The notes under the pieces were generated by a model. That model had not been told where the DNA came from and searched no databases. It saw nothing but the letters and a program-made list of their open reading frames with translations. From Arabidopsis thaliana (taxonomy: Eukaryota > Streptophyta > Magnoliopsida > Brassicales > Brassicaceae): DNA of 64,000 nucleotides. Position numbers and translations under genes: made by a program. This document shows, in pieces, positions 11,834-24,172 of this stretch. Every line of letters begins with the position of its first letter. Within the stretch, counting starts at the first letter, position 1. The stretch lies in the NCBI RefSeq assembly GCF_000001735.4, contig NC_003075.7, positions 9,673,001-9,737,000 of the forward strand, given 5' to 3'.

Positions 11834-13465
11834 TACTCGACCCTCTCATTGCTCAACAGTTTTCTCTTCATTTCCTCAAAATTCTTGTACTCTTATGTGC
11901 CATTATTTATTTGACATAAACGAAAACCTCAAAAGAAATAATTATTTGATTCATATATAGAAATATATTTATAACAGTCTCTCCCTTTAACAAAAATTGA
12001 CTTTTTTAGGTTTTTATTTTGTTTCATGCAGACATTGATATTTTACTTTCGTATGTACTTCATTACATAAACTTATGTAATCAAGATAAACTTCAAAAGA
12101 TATTGATAGAGGATATTAAAGGGGGGAAATGTTTAGTTTGAAAGGATGATGATGTATTATCATACTGTGTGAAATTGTAACAAAATAGTTATCTACATAA
12201 TATTAGTAACAAAATAAAGTATACTTATCACAAAATATTTTGTATATAATATTTCTCTCATCATAAATCAAAGTACATGAGATTGTGTAATCAATAATAC
12301 TTATATGTCACAAAAAGAATGACAGACACTTCTTTTCTATAAGTTTGACAAAGGGAAGAAAAGAAACAACTCTTTGTGATCCTGCCCCTTTCATAATTCC
12401 ATGGTTCACCTTCATGAGGGTTTTTGAGTCACCTTGGAACTGAAAGGCCAAGTTCTAGAGCAACAAAACATAAATGATCACCACGATTAAATTAGGGCAC
12501 TGAATGAGGTGAAGAAACAAAAGATGGATGCAAATGGCTTAATGAATCTACTATAATAATTTAGCTTGACAAAGCAATGCTACCTTAAAACTAGACAATA
12601 AAATCTCGTCTTAAATAACTTCTCCCAAAACTAACTTGTCAGAGATCATTATTCACAGAACCCACCTTTAAAAAAAACTGCAAACACATCTCACGTGCCA
12701 TCGACTCCATCTGGACAAAGAGCATTGTACATTACTATGTTACTGTGTGACACTCTTATGCACAGAGCACGAACTAACTTGCAGAAACCGGCATTCCAGT
12801 TAAAAAAACAAAAGAAGGAAATACAATGAGCAGATGTGATGCAACTTGACAGTATGTTTACTAAGTTTCCAATCTAAGTTGTACACGTTTTCAGTGACTT
12901 ACCCCACATTAGTTACCCCAATCCTTAATTTCCCTGATTTCGTTTCAACTATTGGAGCTATGACAAAGGTTCGTACTTGATAAAGATGCAAGAGGGTCCA
13001 CATGGTAATGGTGAAATTATGTGCCTGCATCAACCAGGTACTCATAGTTAGACACTAAACCTCGAAACTCTAACATTCCTCCACAAACTCTGTTCACTTA
13101 GCCGTATAAGTTCTCTCCTACTTGTTAAGACCCAAAGAGATAATCTTACAGCACTGAGCCACACTAAGTAACTAATTCACCGGACAAAAAAAGACATTCA
13201 GGAGTACTTTACTTTCCACTTAACCAAATAAACTAGTCTCAAAAGCAAGAAATGTCATAAGGCCAAGATTCCACGCAGCTAGGAAGAAGCAAAGGTATCA
13301 AACACATACAGCGTTTCATTGTAGCAATCAATTAGCTCCTAAGATCAATTTAGCCATAAATCAAAAGCAAGCAGAAAAGAGCAAAAATTAAAACAAAGAA
13401 GGAGAGTAAATGCAAATGGAGGAAAGCAAAAAAGTGAACTCACAAGAAAAGTAAAGAGAAAAGCA
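11834..13465. other. Convergent spacer: AsnRS 3' UTR and probable spliced 3' region of the NFD6-like gene
   Basis: No open frame worth calling. AsnRS transcripts probably end near 11950-12000. On the minus strand a good GTGAGT donor sits just after the NFD6-like stop, at about 13437-13442, which suggests a 3' UTR intron. A possible acceptor (TTTGCAG on the minus strand) lies near 12680. The stretch 12360-12460 is less AT-rich than its surroundings and may be 3' UTR exon. Otherwise I see nothing specific. Confidence 0.35.
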
Positions 13466-13848
13466 TTAGAGATCGGGAGAGGTGCAGCAGAGTGTACCCT
13501 GAGAGAGAGCTCGGCTACTCCTTGAAGTTGTGCTTAGACATGACGTCAGCCTCGCCGCCGCCACCGTGCTGTGCAGCGGTAACAGCGACTGAACACATCC
13601 CAGCTCCGAAGGACATCTAAAGAGATCGAGAAATTTGAAATTTCAGAAACAAAGGAGATGAAATTGGCTGAATGAGTAAACGGATGCACAGATGCAAACC
13701 TGGAGAAGGAGAAATGGCGAGTGGGTTGAGAAGGAAGACGAAATCCGGCTGATGACGCAGCCGACGTAGATCCGGTGGTTGATCTGAGGGTAGATTTGAG
13801 GGAAGAGACGGAAGCTCTGTTAAAAAGCTTACGACAAGCAGAAGCCAT
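13466..13848 (-). CDS. Small organelle-targeted NFD6-like protein
   Basis: Two coding exons on the minus strand, 13848-13700 and 13616-13466, join frame-consistently (two bases plus one) to give 99 aa. The first 50 residues (MASACRKLFNRASVSSLKST...) are Ser/Arg/Ala-rich without acidic residues, a typical mitochondrial presequence. The second exon encodes CPSELGCVQSLLPLHS followed by VAAARLTSCLS and SRALSQGT. This pattern is shared, from memory, with plant NUCLEAR FUSION DEFECTIVE 6-type mitochondrial proteins, which are needed for polar nuclear fusion. The molecular activity is unknown. Reading straight through the intron in the exon 1 frame gives a different 103-codon frame, which I treat as unspliced sequence. 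A GTGAGT donor after the stop suggests further 3' UTR splicing. Confidence 0.8.
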
Positions 13849-14014
13849 TGTTATCAAAGAGAAGAAGAAACACGACGATGTGATCGATCGAAAGAAAGGT
13901 TTTTCTACTGTCTATAAGGTTTTTAGGCAAACAAATATTTCGCTCCTTTTGGGCTTTTATTGGAGTTGGTTATATTTGGTTTACATTATTGGTTAACTTA
14001 ACCGGATGTATAGT

Positions 14015-14380
14015 TGTGGATTAGCTTTAGTACCAAATGTATATATATAGCAATGTAAAGATTATTCTGATCGAGTTGATGAGAAAATCATTTCAACAAA
14101 CTTTCTCTAACAAACTCTCTCGTTCTCTCATTCGTAATATGGTATCAGAGCTATCAAGCTCAGATCTCCATAGATTTTGATCTGATTTCTTTGTTTTTGA
14201 GCTCAATTCGTTCTCTACAATGGTAACTCGTTCGAAGTCTTGAACGAGTTTTTCAGCTCGGAAAAGTTCACTATCCACTGGTATTGTCGTTTCTATTTCG
14301 ATCTCGTGCTTCTGGAGCTTCGCGAGCTCACGATTCACCGGATATTTCAAATCCGAACTAGCTTTTAATGGCATTTATAG
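14015..14380 (+). mobile_element. Ty1-copia LTR and primer-binding-site relic
   Basis: TGGTATCAGAGC at 14140-14151 is the primer-binding site complementary to the 3' end of initiator Met-tRNA, used by plant Ty1-copia elements. The 125 or so bases before it look like an LTR: a tgtggattagctttag start near 14015, a TATATATATA stretch at 14039-14050, and a pyrimidine-rich end (ctctctcgttctctcattcg). After it, an ATG at 14220 opens a gag-like start (MVTRSKS) that stops after seven codons. No pol sequence follows. I read this as a truncated 5' end of a dead element. Its LTR differs from the element at the right end of the window, so it is another family. Confidence 0.65.
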
Positions 14381-14721
14381 GATTAGAAAGCTTCACTTTT
14401 GGGAATGTGTGTAGCAATTCAATCAAAATCATAGGATAGTTTATGGTAAAAAACGAGCTTATTCATCTTTTAATTGACTTGAAATTATCATAGGAAGGTA
14501 TAAAGACAAGACCAAAAGGGTTCGATTGAGAGAACAAATGGAATTAGAGAAATGATAATTTGGGAACAATCAAACTACTACATGTACAACTTCTTCTTAT
14601 CTCTCTGAGACACATAGAGTCACCATGACTCGTGAGAGATGGAGATAGAGAGAACATCTAACTGACTAAATTATCAAAAGCAAATAACTCACACCTACAA
14701 TAACAACATCACTAGAGATTG

Positions 14722-14741
14722 ACCCGCGGTACACTGCGGGT
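14722..14741. repeat. GC-rich imperfect palindrome in AT-rich DNA
   Basis: ACCCGCGGT at 14722-14730 and ACTGCGGGT at 14733-14741 form a nine-base inverted repeat with one mismatch and a two-base loop. It stands out in surroundings that are overwhelmingly A/T. It may be the end or hairpin of a non-autonomous transposon, but I cannot identify the family. Confidence 0.55.
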
Positions 14742-14946
14742 TGATATATCATTAGAAAGTTAACGATTTTATTCTAATTAATATTATATTATATATATAT
14801 ATAACATATTAAGAGATATACCACATGTGTATATTTTTATCAAAAATGAATTTTGTCTTTAAGATGATATATAGACATATGTTACTTTTTTAACGTATAA
14901 TACACCTTGGGGCAATTTTAGAACAAAATTTTTTTAAACTTTTAAG

Positions 14947-14980
<34 letters not shown>
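14947..14980. repeat. (TA)n microsatellite
   Basis: An uninterrupted run of about 17 TA dinucleotides inside the repeat-rich spacer. It is expected to be length-variable between accessions and prone to sequencing slippage. Confidence 0.9.
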
Positions 14981-14984
<4 letters not shown>

Positions 14985-15000
14985 GTTACTTTGGTTTAGT

Positions 15001-15262
15001 TTTTAAAATTGTATAATTATATTTTGATTGTTAATTATAGGATTTCACCCATAATATATACCATCCCGTATTAATATCAACTCAAACTCATCCCACCATA
15101 TAACCCCATCACGTGAAATTAAACATCATTTTGTCATTTTTTCTAAAGTTTAAATATTTATGGTATTGAAATTAAAAAAAAAAATATCGATCCAAACTTT
15201 ATAATTGCATTTTGATTGTTATATATAGGATTTCACCCGTAGTATATTGTCTTGTATTAATA
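15001..15262. repeat. Direct duplication of a 60-bp segment
   Basis: The segment ATAATT(A/G)(T/C)ATTTTGATTGTTA - TATAGGATTTCACCC(A/G)TA - GTATTAATAT occurs at roughly 15010-15070 and again at roughly 15199-15261, about 190 bp apart on the same strand. The copies differ at scattered positions, so the duplication is old. It may be two internal repeats of one transposon-derived unit. Confidence 0.6.
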
Positions 15263-16262
15263 TTTTTTTTAATAAAGTATAACTTTTTAAAAGTTTTAAA
15301 TTTTTTGATATTTAACTTTTAAGAAAGTTAAAATATATATAATATTTTGAAACTTTAAAGATTCGGTTATTTAAAATAGAGAATCAGAGTAAACAGGATA
15401 ACAATTTTATTTTTGGATGCATGATAAATCAAAGTTCCAGTTCATTCTTATTCAAAATTATTTTGATATTTTTATAATAAGACTCTAAACCATTGCCCAA
15501 TTTCTTAAGCAATGTGAAACTTTTTCAACTTACTTTTTTTTTTCGTCGATTGAATAATATATGTCTGTTTTTAAAATTTTGAGTTAATGATGCAGAAAAA
15601 ATATAATATGTTATTAACTATATATATTTTATATAAAATCAAATAAATTAGATATAAAAACAACTAAAAGTGAAAGAAAAAACAAATATTTATATTTAAT
15701 GTAGATAAAGAAAATTTAAGAAATTCGTAATTAATTGAATGTAGTTCAATAATGATAAGATTTAATTAAGGATATAAACTTAAACACATATTTTTTAGAT
15801 AGATTTTGTAGAGGCTAAATATGTAATATAGGAAAGAGTTAATTTAAGTATTTAATGCAAACTAACAAACTATAAATTTTTAGTAATAGAATATTTGGTT
15901 GAGATATAATTTGTAAGGACCTAAATGTTATTAGTAAATAGTTAACGGATTTTTGGCCAAAAAGTCTACCAAAAATATATATGTAGATTTTTCTTCTTCT
16001 CTTCCCCTACTTTTTTTAGTCTCTCCCAACCAACAAAGAGTTATTTTTTTCAAAAGCATGAAACTAAAATTACAAACAACCTAATAGCAGCCGATACTGC
16101 TCTGCTTTTGTTTCCTCCACTTGCGTTTATGTGCACTTGCTTCTTCTGCTCCTTTTCACTTGCCTGCTAACAACATCATCAACAGTCTCAGTTATGTATT
16201 TGGTTTACGTCCAAGTTATTTCACTTTTGGACACTTATATACAACAAACATCACCTCTACTG

Positions 16263-19200
16263 CTACTTTTTGCTTTGACTTAGGTGACTTTTGCTGTGTG
16301 ATACCGAAGGAATCTTCGAGGTCATCATCGACGTTTGCAGACCTTCGAGTAGCTGCAGAACACAGATACAGGTTTTAAATGAATCGGGCATGACCAGAAA
16401 TCAGGGAACACTATGCAAACTTCCACACATAAATGTAAATCTTCCATTTACTTACTCTAGAAGTTGGCTGGATCCTGCGGATAGATCTACGTGGCTCCAT
16501 TCCCTCTGATGTTTTTGAAGAATTTTCAGCCAACGCCTTGTCCTCTTCGATTTTGGCTAACCTTCCTGCAGTAGGAGCCACTCTCCCTTTATTAGTGCTC
16601 AAGGAGGAACTATTCTTCGAACCAGTATCATGAGAGGATGATGTGGTTTGCTCTTCTACTGTTCCCTTAAATGAAACACCAGATCCAGGACCCCTGTTTT
16701 CTGCACTCTCATCAGATTCCATATCTGATGCTGTTGTATTACGCGAGTCCTTGCGGGGAATTATCCTAGCCGTAGCACCCGGTTTCTCTTTGGGCTTGGG
16801 CGCAGGTTTGAAAGTCTTGGGCCTAGATATTGTTGTCTGTTTCTCTATGGAGATAGTTTTAGAAGGCATTTTCCAGCTACCTATTCCAGAATTTTGGGGC
16901 ACAATTGATCTCACAGGCTTAACTGGTTCCTTCCTTTCCTGAGTTTTAGTGCTTGCCTCTGAAACATAGTGTTTGCTCACGTCCATGAACTTCCTTTTCT
17001 TTCCAGGTTTAGGGACACCAAAAATCACTTTTGATCCTTGCTTTTGCAAACCGGTTCTCTTCATTCGGAGTGGATCGGGTTTGTTCTCCTCTCTGGTACT
17101 CTTTCCAATGTTAAAAGTATTCTCTGAAACACCGAGGTTAAGAACACCAGTCTGAGGCGGTTTCCCCAAGTCTGGATCATCAACAATCTTCATACTCGTG
17201 TCTTTTACTTCAGCCACAAGAGCGGGAGTTCCTAATCTAGGACGCTTCTCCTTTGGAGTATCACCCTGCAATTCAAATTTTTGAGTCTCACAAAATGCCA
17301 AAGCATCCAAAAGAGAACCCTCTAGATCCATAAAAGGGTGAAAATACCTCATGTGACGAGCTGATAGTTTCTCCTGAACTAGAACATTCAATCCACTTTC
17401 CATCTTTCCACACAAGAGAAGGACGAAGATTCCAAGCTTTGATCGTCAAAGTTTCTTCTTCCGCTGCAGAAATATGTTTTAGAAAATAAGAACGTTTTGA
17501 GAACAGTGGATCAGACAAGCAGTTTAGAGCACAAAAATGAGGTATATTCATCAGGCACATTGGCCTTTTTACGCACCAGGAAAATGCACAGTCACTGTGT
17601 TTTCATCTTTCTTGTTCTTCTCTGTGATAACACCCTCCAACCAACTGAAGAAAAACAAAACAAATATAGATCAAAGTTCCAAACTTCGTGGAATGAATAG
17701 GATTTCCAAAACGGAAAACTGAAATTGATATACAGATTTTGTGGTTTTGTCTGATCCCTGTTAGGGGAGACCAATAAAACAGCTAGTTATGGAGACAGTA
17801 CTACCTGTCATGCACCCACGAGTCTACCCTATCCCCAATTTTCCAAATATGATCCCCAAGAGCAGCTCTACGTCTCTTCCTGGTTCCTTCATATGGCAAG
17901 GCAGTAACAGAACGAGCAGGTCTTATTTTAGGGGCCTGATCACCTTCCCCTTTGAGGGCTACCCACTCCTTAAGCTTGTCTGTTCCTGATAAAAGATAAT
18001 ATCAAACGATCAACCAATCAATTAATAAAGCAATGGAGCCTCTTCGTAGGAGCTTCGGCAATCAGTTCTGCATCCTTTTAAATAATTTTACATGCATATA
18101 ATATAATAATGGAAAATGGGTGATTGCATAACCTATTTACTTATACTTGGAAGAATTTGAGCAGTAAAAGATCTATTGATGATAAATAAGATTTAAAGAA
18201 AACCATTGATGATAAATACAAAAACCTTGTTCTACAGATAGGTCACTGAACAACACGTAAGCTTTATCATCCTCTAAGCTCAATACATTGGCAGAGTACC
18301 ATGCGGTTCTTAATCCAGGTTCTTCTTTGAAAACCTTCAAAAAAATTTATCTCCGTTAAAAAAAATGACAATCAACCACGAGCAGTTAGTTATAGACAGT
18401 GTAAATGTAGCACAAACCTCTACATTAGAACCCTCCTTGATGTCCTCATTCTTTGTTGCTTTGATAGTCTGTTGGGCGTCAATTGAAAATTTTGACCCAA
18501 CTTCTGGTTCAAAAACCACATCATTGTTTTTAGCCAAGTCTGCATATTTATCACCCTCCTGTCCCTTTAACTTTCCAGTGGCAGGAACTGGACCGGACAC
18601 ACCATCTGCCGTATTCACAGAGCCACCAAACTCAGTCTGCACAATTTTGGGACCAGCAAAAGTTCCCTCACTAGTAGACACAGTTTCTTTTTCTAAGACA
18701 ACCGTTTTACAGGGCTGTACTTCCTGAGATTCTTGAGCCTGCCTCCAGTAATTACTTGGACCCGCCTCCACCAGCTTATTGAGCAACGGAGGATGACCCA
18801 TTGAAACAAGTATTCCAGCTTGAGAAACAGCCTCTGATGCCAATTCTGCTGCTTTTACAATGGAGTCCATATTTTCAGCACGCTTGGTGGCCGCTGTAGC
18901 AGCTTCAACCCTCTTCTTAGATGCCTCTCTCGCAGCAATAAGAACCGAACTGGAGTTCACCACTGCACCTTCACCCTTCAAGATAGAAGCAGGGGTACCC
19001 TGACCGGGTAATATGCTATCATATGACTTTGGGAGTCCCTGATCAGAAGCATTTGGAAGGGATGCTTCTTCAGCCATTAACTTGGCCTGCAATGCAGCAT
19101 TAGCTGCAACATTGGCGGCAGCAGCTGCAGCTTTTGCCACCGCAGCTGCAGCAGCTATGGCAACAGCAGCCGAAGCTAATCTGTCTTGAGTTTCTGGCTG

Positions 19201-22200
19201 GAGGCCAGCATGACTTTGTTGCTCTATCTGCTTCCATACATATTCGCTATGACTAACAGCTGCAGTAGCAAGAGCAGATGCATCCTCTGCATGCATCTTA
19301 GCCTCCTTAAGTTTTTCAATAGTATCCTCTGACAAGACAGATCTCTGCTTTACTTCACGTACAAGGTTACCACCAAAAATTGGAGATGGGAAAGATGATT
19401 TTATTTTCTTCCCGGGGAACGTAGATACCAGGTCCATAGGGACTGCAGTCATAGAAACAACACTGGGCAGGGTGCCAGCATTATAACCCAGATTAGCCGG
19501 AGTAGGTGTAAAAGGCACAAGAGGTGAGGCAGCTAATTCTGTCTGCTTTAACGAATTCAAAATGTTTGGACCAGACTCCACAGAGACTGGCATCTTCTTC
19601 CGTTTCCTTGATTTTACCCTTGTAGAATGTTGAGCAGGTGCTACAACTGTACTAGTAGGCTCAAGTGTTGGTGTCACTTTGGAAACATTGCTAGAAGTTC
19701 CACTCTGAACATGTTTTGCGCCAGAAAGAGTCATGGATGATTCTTTCATGGGAGTCAATTTTACAGGGTCAGTGATTGGATAGACGGGGAAACGGGAACC
19801 AACATCAAATCCACTGGTTTGCTGAGAAGCAAGCCAAGCGTTACGGAAAGGGAGAGGCGACATCCAAGGGGTATTATGTCCAACAATATTCTGAGTTGGT
19901 GGAGTTTGGTGAGCATGCGATGCAGAAAGCAATGGCTGGTGAGTAGCAGCTGAACCTCTCTGAACGCTACTTGATTGTAAAGTATCTACGGAAGTTGATA
20001 AACTCCATAAAGGTGATGAGAGTGGAATCATGGGGTTTGTCCCTGAACTCTCTTTGCTATTGGTGTGACCTGCTGAAGGGGTCTCTGTCTTCCCTGGAAA
20101 TGCAGTTTTGGGTATTTAGATCAGCTAAGCCAACCATGAGAGTTTAAAATGCAGAATAAATCAATGTAGAAACCTGGACGTGATTGCAGTGGCGTTTCAG
20201 GAGTAGCAACAAGCGATTTCTGAGCCCTTACAACACAAGTACGCCATGATTTCTCCCAGCTGCCCTTCCCACCATCTAAAGAAATGCAGATTGAACACAC
20301 TGTCTCGAATGTGGATAACAAAATAGATTAAAGAATAACAATTTTACCTGCACCACCAAATGCAGATATCATATAAGCTTCATCCGGTGCTGTTCCTTGG
20401 CTGTAGCAAAAAAACAACAAAAGAACTCCAAATCAGATGCTCTCAAGTCTCACTAACTCAACAAGACTTAAGAACAAATAAAGACTAAGAAAGAGCTTAC
20501 ATCAGAGCCCCGTATACAAAAATCTGTGCACGTAGTTGCACTTGTTGCAAGTCCGTGAAAGGTCGACGCAGAATACTTGAGAGAGCAGAAGAGTTCAAAT
20601 CCGGTAGACTTGCCGTAGGGGTTGAAAGGGACCCAAAAGCTTTTAGAGCAGGGCTCTGAAGACTTCGCTGTTTCTCAGTAGATTGTGTGATCTGAATATG
20701 AGAAGCCAAACTTTGATTAACAGCATTTGTTTTGCCTCCACTTTGAAACTGTTCAATAGGTGTAGCCCCTTTTACACTAGTTCCTTTTCTAGAAGTCTCT
20801 TTTCCTACAGATTTAGATGTTCGCCTGGGTTTCCGCTCAGATTTTGCTTTGGAAGACTTTGCAGCTGTTTTATCTAAGCTAGATGTTGAAGGAGATCCCA
20901 CCACAATCTGAATAAACAAAAACAAATGCTATGTAAGGACGAAACATACTAATGCCACAGAATTCACCTTCAACAACTGATGAAGATATGTAAGAGATAT
21001 GTACCGGGGAGACAAGGGTAGCTTGTGAAAATATAACAGCTTTGGAAATTTTCCCTGCTTTCAGCTGATCAGGAGTTAAGTTCATTTCACTGCTGGAGGT
21101 CTCATTTCTATTCAAGACCGGAGATCCAGCAGACATAAAACCCGAAATATTCTGATCTTCTGGCTTTTTGACACTGTTTGTCTCTGTGTTATTAAATTGA
21201 AGTTCGGAAGTCTTAACAGTGGGGAAAGAATCAAGAGGAGTCTTTAAATTAGTAGCAGCATCTTCTATTGCAGTTACATAAGACTTTACAGAAGACTCAG
21301 AACATGTAGAAGCACGGGAGTCTCCTAGTACGATTGCATCACCTGCAATATCATCAAGGACAAGTACATATTTCGATGAGTGTGAGAAATTAATTGCACG
21401 GATCGAGAAAAAGAGAAGTCGTTCCAAGATAAAGATCTGATAAACTTAGTCATGAGTTTTCCAATAAGTGTATATTTTTAATAAAGAGCCTTTTTACTAA
21501 AATATTACTCAGAGTGTATACTTTATCAGTAATATAACTGTATTCATACATGATACACCTAATATAATATGTATCTCCCTAGTAAATCCATTCTAAGGAA
21601 ATCAGAAGAAACTGCAAGAAAGGGAAGTTTCTTGCTGCTACGAAGATCATACAGGCTTACCTTTGGGGTGTGTAACAGGAGTCCCAGCTGCCATAATCCC
21701 ACCAGAAGCAGCAGTATTATCCTCTTCCTGGCCATCTTTTCCAGCTTCACTCCCAAGAATAGGCAAGGAGCTAGTAATAGGCATTTCATTTTTGTTATCC
21801 TTGTCCAGAACTGACAGAGTCTCTGCGGAGTAAGACAGCAAAAGAAAAAAATGTTGCTACAACATGAATCAACCCATCGAAAGGTAAACAAATCTGGTAA
21901 GGTCTCCATGGCGGGGCAATATACAAAGAAACAAGCTAGTGCAATTACTATGGCCCAAAATAGAAAAATCGTTACCAGGAGCTTTTACAGCTTCTGTTAC
22001 TACATTCTCTTCAAAAATTAATTCCTCAGACTGCTGCTGCAAAACTTGTCCAACACCATCAGCATCTACTGCATCCTTTGACCCTTCAGAGCGAGGACAG
22101 CCTTCAACAGAGTATGTACTTTGCTTAGTACCTTCAGCACGCTTCCTAGCTTCTTGGTCCATCTGACTCCCTGAACAACTTGCATCCACAGGTGGAACGG

Positions 22201-24172
22201 TTTGACCATTTTCAGGTTCACCATAAACCTTCTTGGTTTCAGAGTAACTGCCTTGGTCACTGTCATCAGAGGATGTCTTTACCATATGTAAATCTATTGA
22301 AGATGTGAGACTGACAGCAGGTGCTCCATCTTGACTTAGAGGTTGTAATTCTTCGAGATTGAGAGAACTGTCAATCATAGTCTCTGTGGAAAACATTTAG
22401 GGGGAAACAAGTAAATTACTTGAAGTAATCATGATATATACATTTACAGTGGAAAGGTGACCCCGACAGAAGCAAAAAAAAAAGCTGAACAAGGGCTACT
22501 TAGAGAACGAGAAGGCAAAACGTAAAAGTACACAGTATGAAAATAGAGTATATTAAAAGGATTAGAAAATATGTTTACCTGACTTGTCTGTTGGAATGCT
22601 GTCAGATTGAGATTCTGACTCCGCCAACTCTGAAGTAGAGCCTCCTGAAACATAGCCAACAGAACCAGACACAACGCTTTCAGATAGGATCTGAGAGTTC
22701 TTGACATCTTGATCTCTATCATTGGCATTGACAGGCAGTTCCATGCTTTGCTCGAGATTAGAAGTGCGAGCACTACCTTCATTGTCACTCTTCTTAGACA
22801 CACCACCTTCTCTAGCTTCAACCATTGAGTCCATCGTTGAAATATAAACACTCTCTGAAGTTTCAAATACGTGTATCTGCGGATATGTCTCAGTCTCTAT
22901 CTGAAAAGTAGACTCATGTTCACTTGTAATAACTTCCATATGTTGATGACTAAGCAACTCGGGCTTCTCAATGGAAACACTGTTTGTTATAGTTGTCAAT
23001 TCCCCAGCAAGTTCCAAAGACGCTTCAACAGCTACGCTAGTATGAACAGTGCTGACAAGGAGATCTTGGCATTCGGTCCCAGAAACATCTTGTCCACCTA
23101 CCTCAAGAGTAGAGGGAGCTTGGTCCCCTCTTTCTAGTACTGTGACATCAGATAGCTCTATCTCCTTCAAATCAGGCTTTGCAGTTTTGCCAATATTTTC
23201 AGCTTCCACTTTTTCAACTTCGGAAGCTGAGTCTATATGGCTATCAGAATGACCTTCAACCAAAATTGACCGTGCATCTGCAGTTAGATCATTGCGGTTA
23301 TAACTACTTTGAATGTGGTCGCTGATAACATTTTCATCATTGGAAGTCTCTGGAAGTAAAGTGCTCTGATTATTCAACTCACCGCTACAAGTAATAATAG
23401 TCTGTACATTCCCATCGCTACAATCATCTTCCATCCTTGATTCTACATTGGCTTTCTCTTCTGTTTGGTCAAGAAGATTATCCGTCGTCTCAGTTCCTAT
23501 TTTACCAAGATCAGTAGTATCTATAGCCTCTACCGTCGCGGTATTAGAAGTCAAGATGGAATTCTTTTCCTCCACAGATGCCTCTTCTACAGCCGTTGGT
23601 GAGTCATCTTTAACCAGAACCTGCTCCTGTCCATCATCTGTCTTTACCACAGAGGACTCTCCTGGAGTATCATCCACAGAGGGGTTGGGTTGTAAGTTCA
23701 CCGTTTCCTCTTTGGAAAGACTTCTTTCATGGGATGTCTGACCAGGCTCTACTGTTTCCATTGTGCAGCCTAGTTCATGAGAAGTGTCAGATTTCTTGAT
23801 AGTATCCTCTCTTACAATAACTTCGTCCTGTCCAACTGAATTCAAAAGCATTGCAACAGATTCCGACGAAGTAGCCTCAGACCAAACATTATTGTGCCTA
23901 GAAATGGCACAGGACTCCGTTGCACCTGAACTAAACACTATACCACTACTTCCACGAGAGAAATCCTCAATCCAGTTATTATCTTCGTTACCCTCAATAC
24001 CAAGAAAAGCTTCAGATTCACCTAAACTATCAAACCTCAGATGCGTGTTGAGTGTATCATCAAAATCAAACTTTGGAAGAGCATAAGGCTGTAAAACTGG
24101 TGGAAATTTGTTGTTGGCTTCACCAGCTAAATGGAGATTCTGGTTTTGAAAGTCACTGTCATCATAATCCAT
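16263..24172 (-). CDS. G2484-1: Large Agenet-domain nuclear protein (G2484-1 type)
   Basis: Fourteen coding exons on the minus strand: 24172-22579, 22383-21976, 21822-21661, 21342-21005, 20907-20501, 20400-20348, 20275-20174, 20093-18418, 18334-18226, 17985-17805, 17644-17577, 17463-17348, 17265-16456, 16352-16263. All junctions are GT-AG and in frame; 2037 aa. The first 1100 or so residues are acidic, Ser/Thr/Glu-rich and probably disordered. A Lys/Arg/Ser segment follows, then a very alanine-rich helical stretch (19080-19330). A tandem Agenet (Tudor-like) pair begins near residue 1581 (VFKEEPGLRTAWYSA, then KIGDRVDSWVHDSWLEGVI), then a basic Lys/Pro-rich tail. Agenet pairs are known to bind modified chromatin or link to transport; the ligand here is unknown. 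A 5' UTR intron (24560-24183) ends just before the start codon. The long + frames opposite exon 1 are shadows. Confidence 0.9.

Larger units (their letters stand above)
13849..16262. other. AT-rich spacer with repeats between the NFD6-like gene and the Agenet gene
   Basis: About 2.4 kb without a supported gene. It contains the copia relic at 14015-14380, an imperfect GC-rich palindrome at 14722-14741, a (TA)n tract at 14947-14980, and a duplicated segment around 15001-15060 and 15198-15260. The last 200 bases or so (from about 16060) should be the 3' UTR of the minus-strand Agenet gene. No terminal inverted repeats delimiting a complete DNA transposon were found by eye. Confidence 0.45.

Noticed and set aside
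13546..13857. 103-codon minus frame reading straight through the NFD6-like intron
   Set aside because: The spliced model gives the conserved CPSELGCVQSLLPLHS segment; the read-through does not.
14093..14374. 93-codon minus frame over the copia relic
   Set aside because: Antisense to LTR, primer-binding-site and leader sequence; not coding.
18365..18727. 120-codon + frame
   Set aside because: Antisense to Agenet exon 8 and intron; composition follows the coding strand.
23448..24086. Long + strand frames opposite the first Agenet exon
   Set aside because: Mirror frames of a Ser/Thr/Glu-rich coding exon; no start context, splice sites or known motifs.
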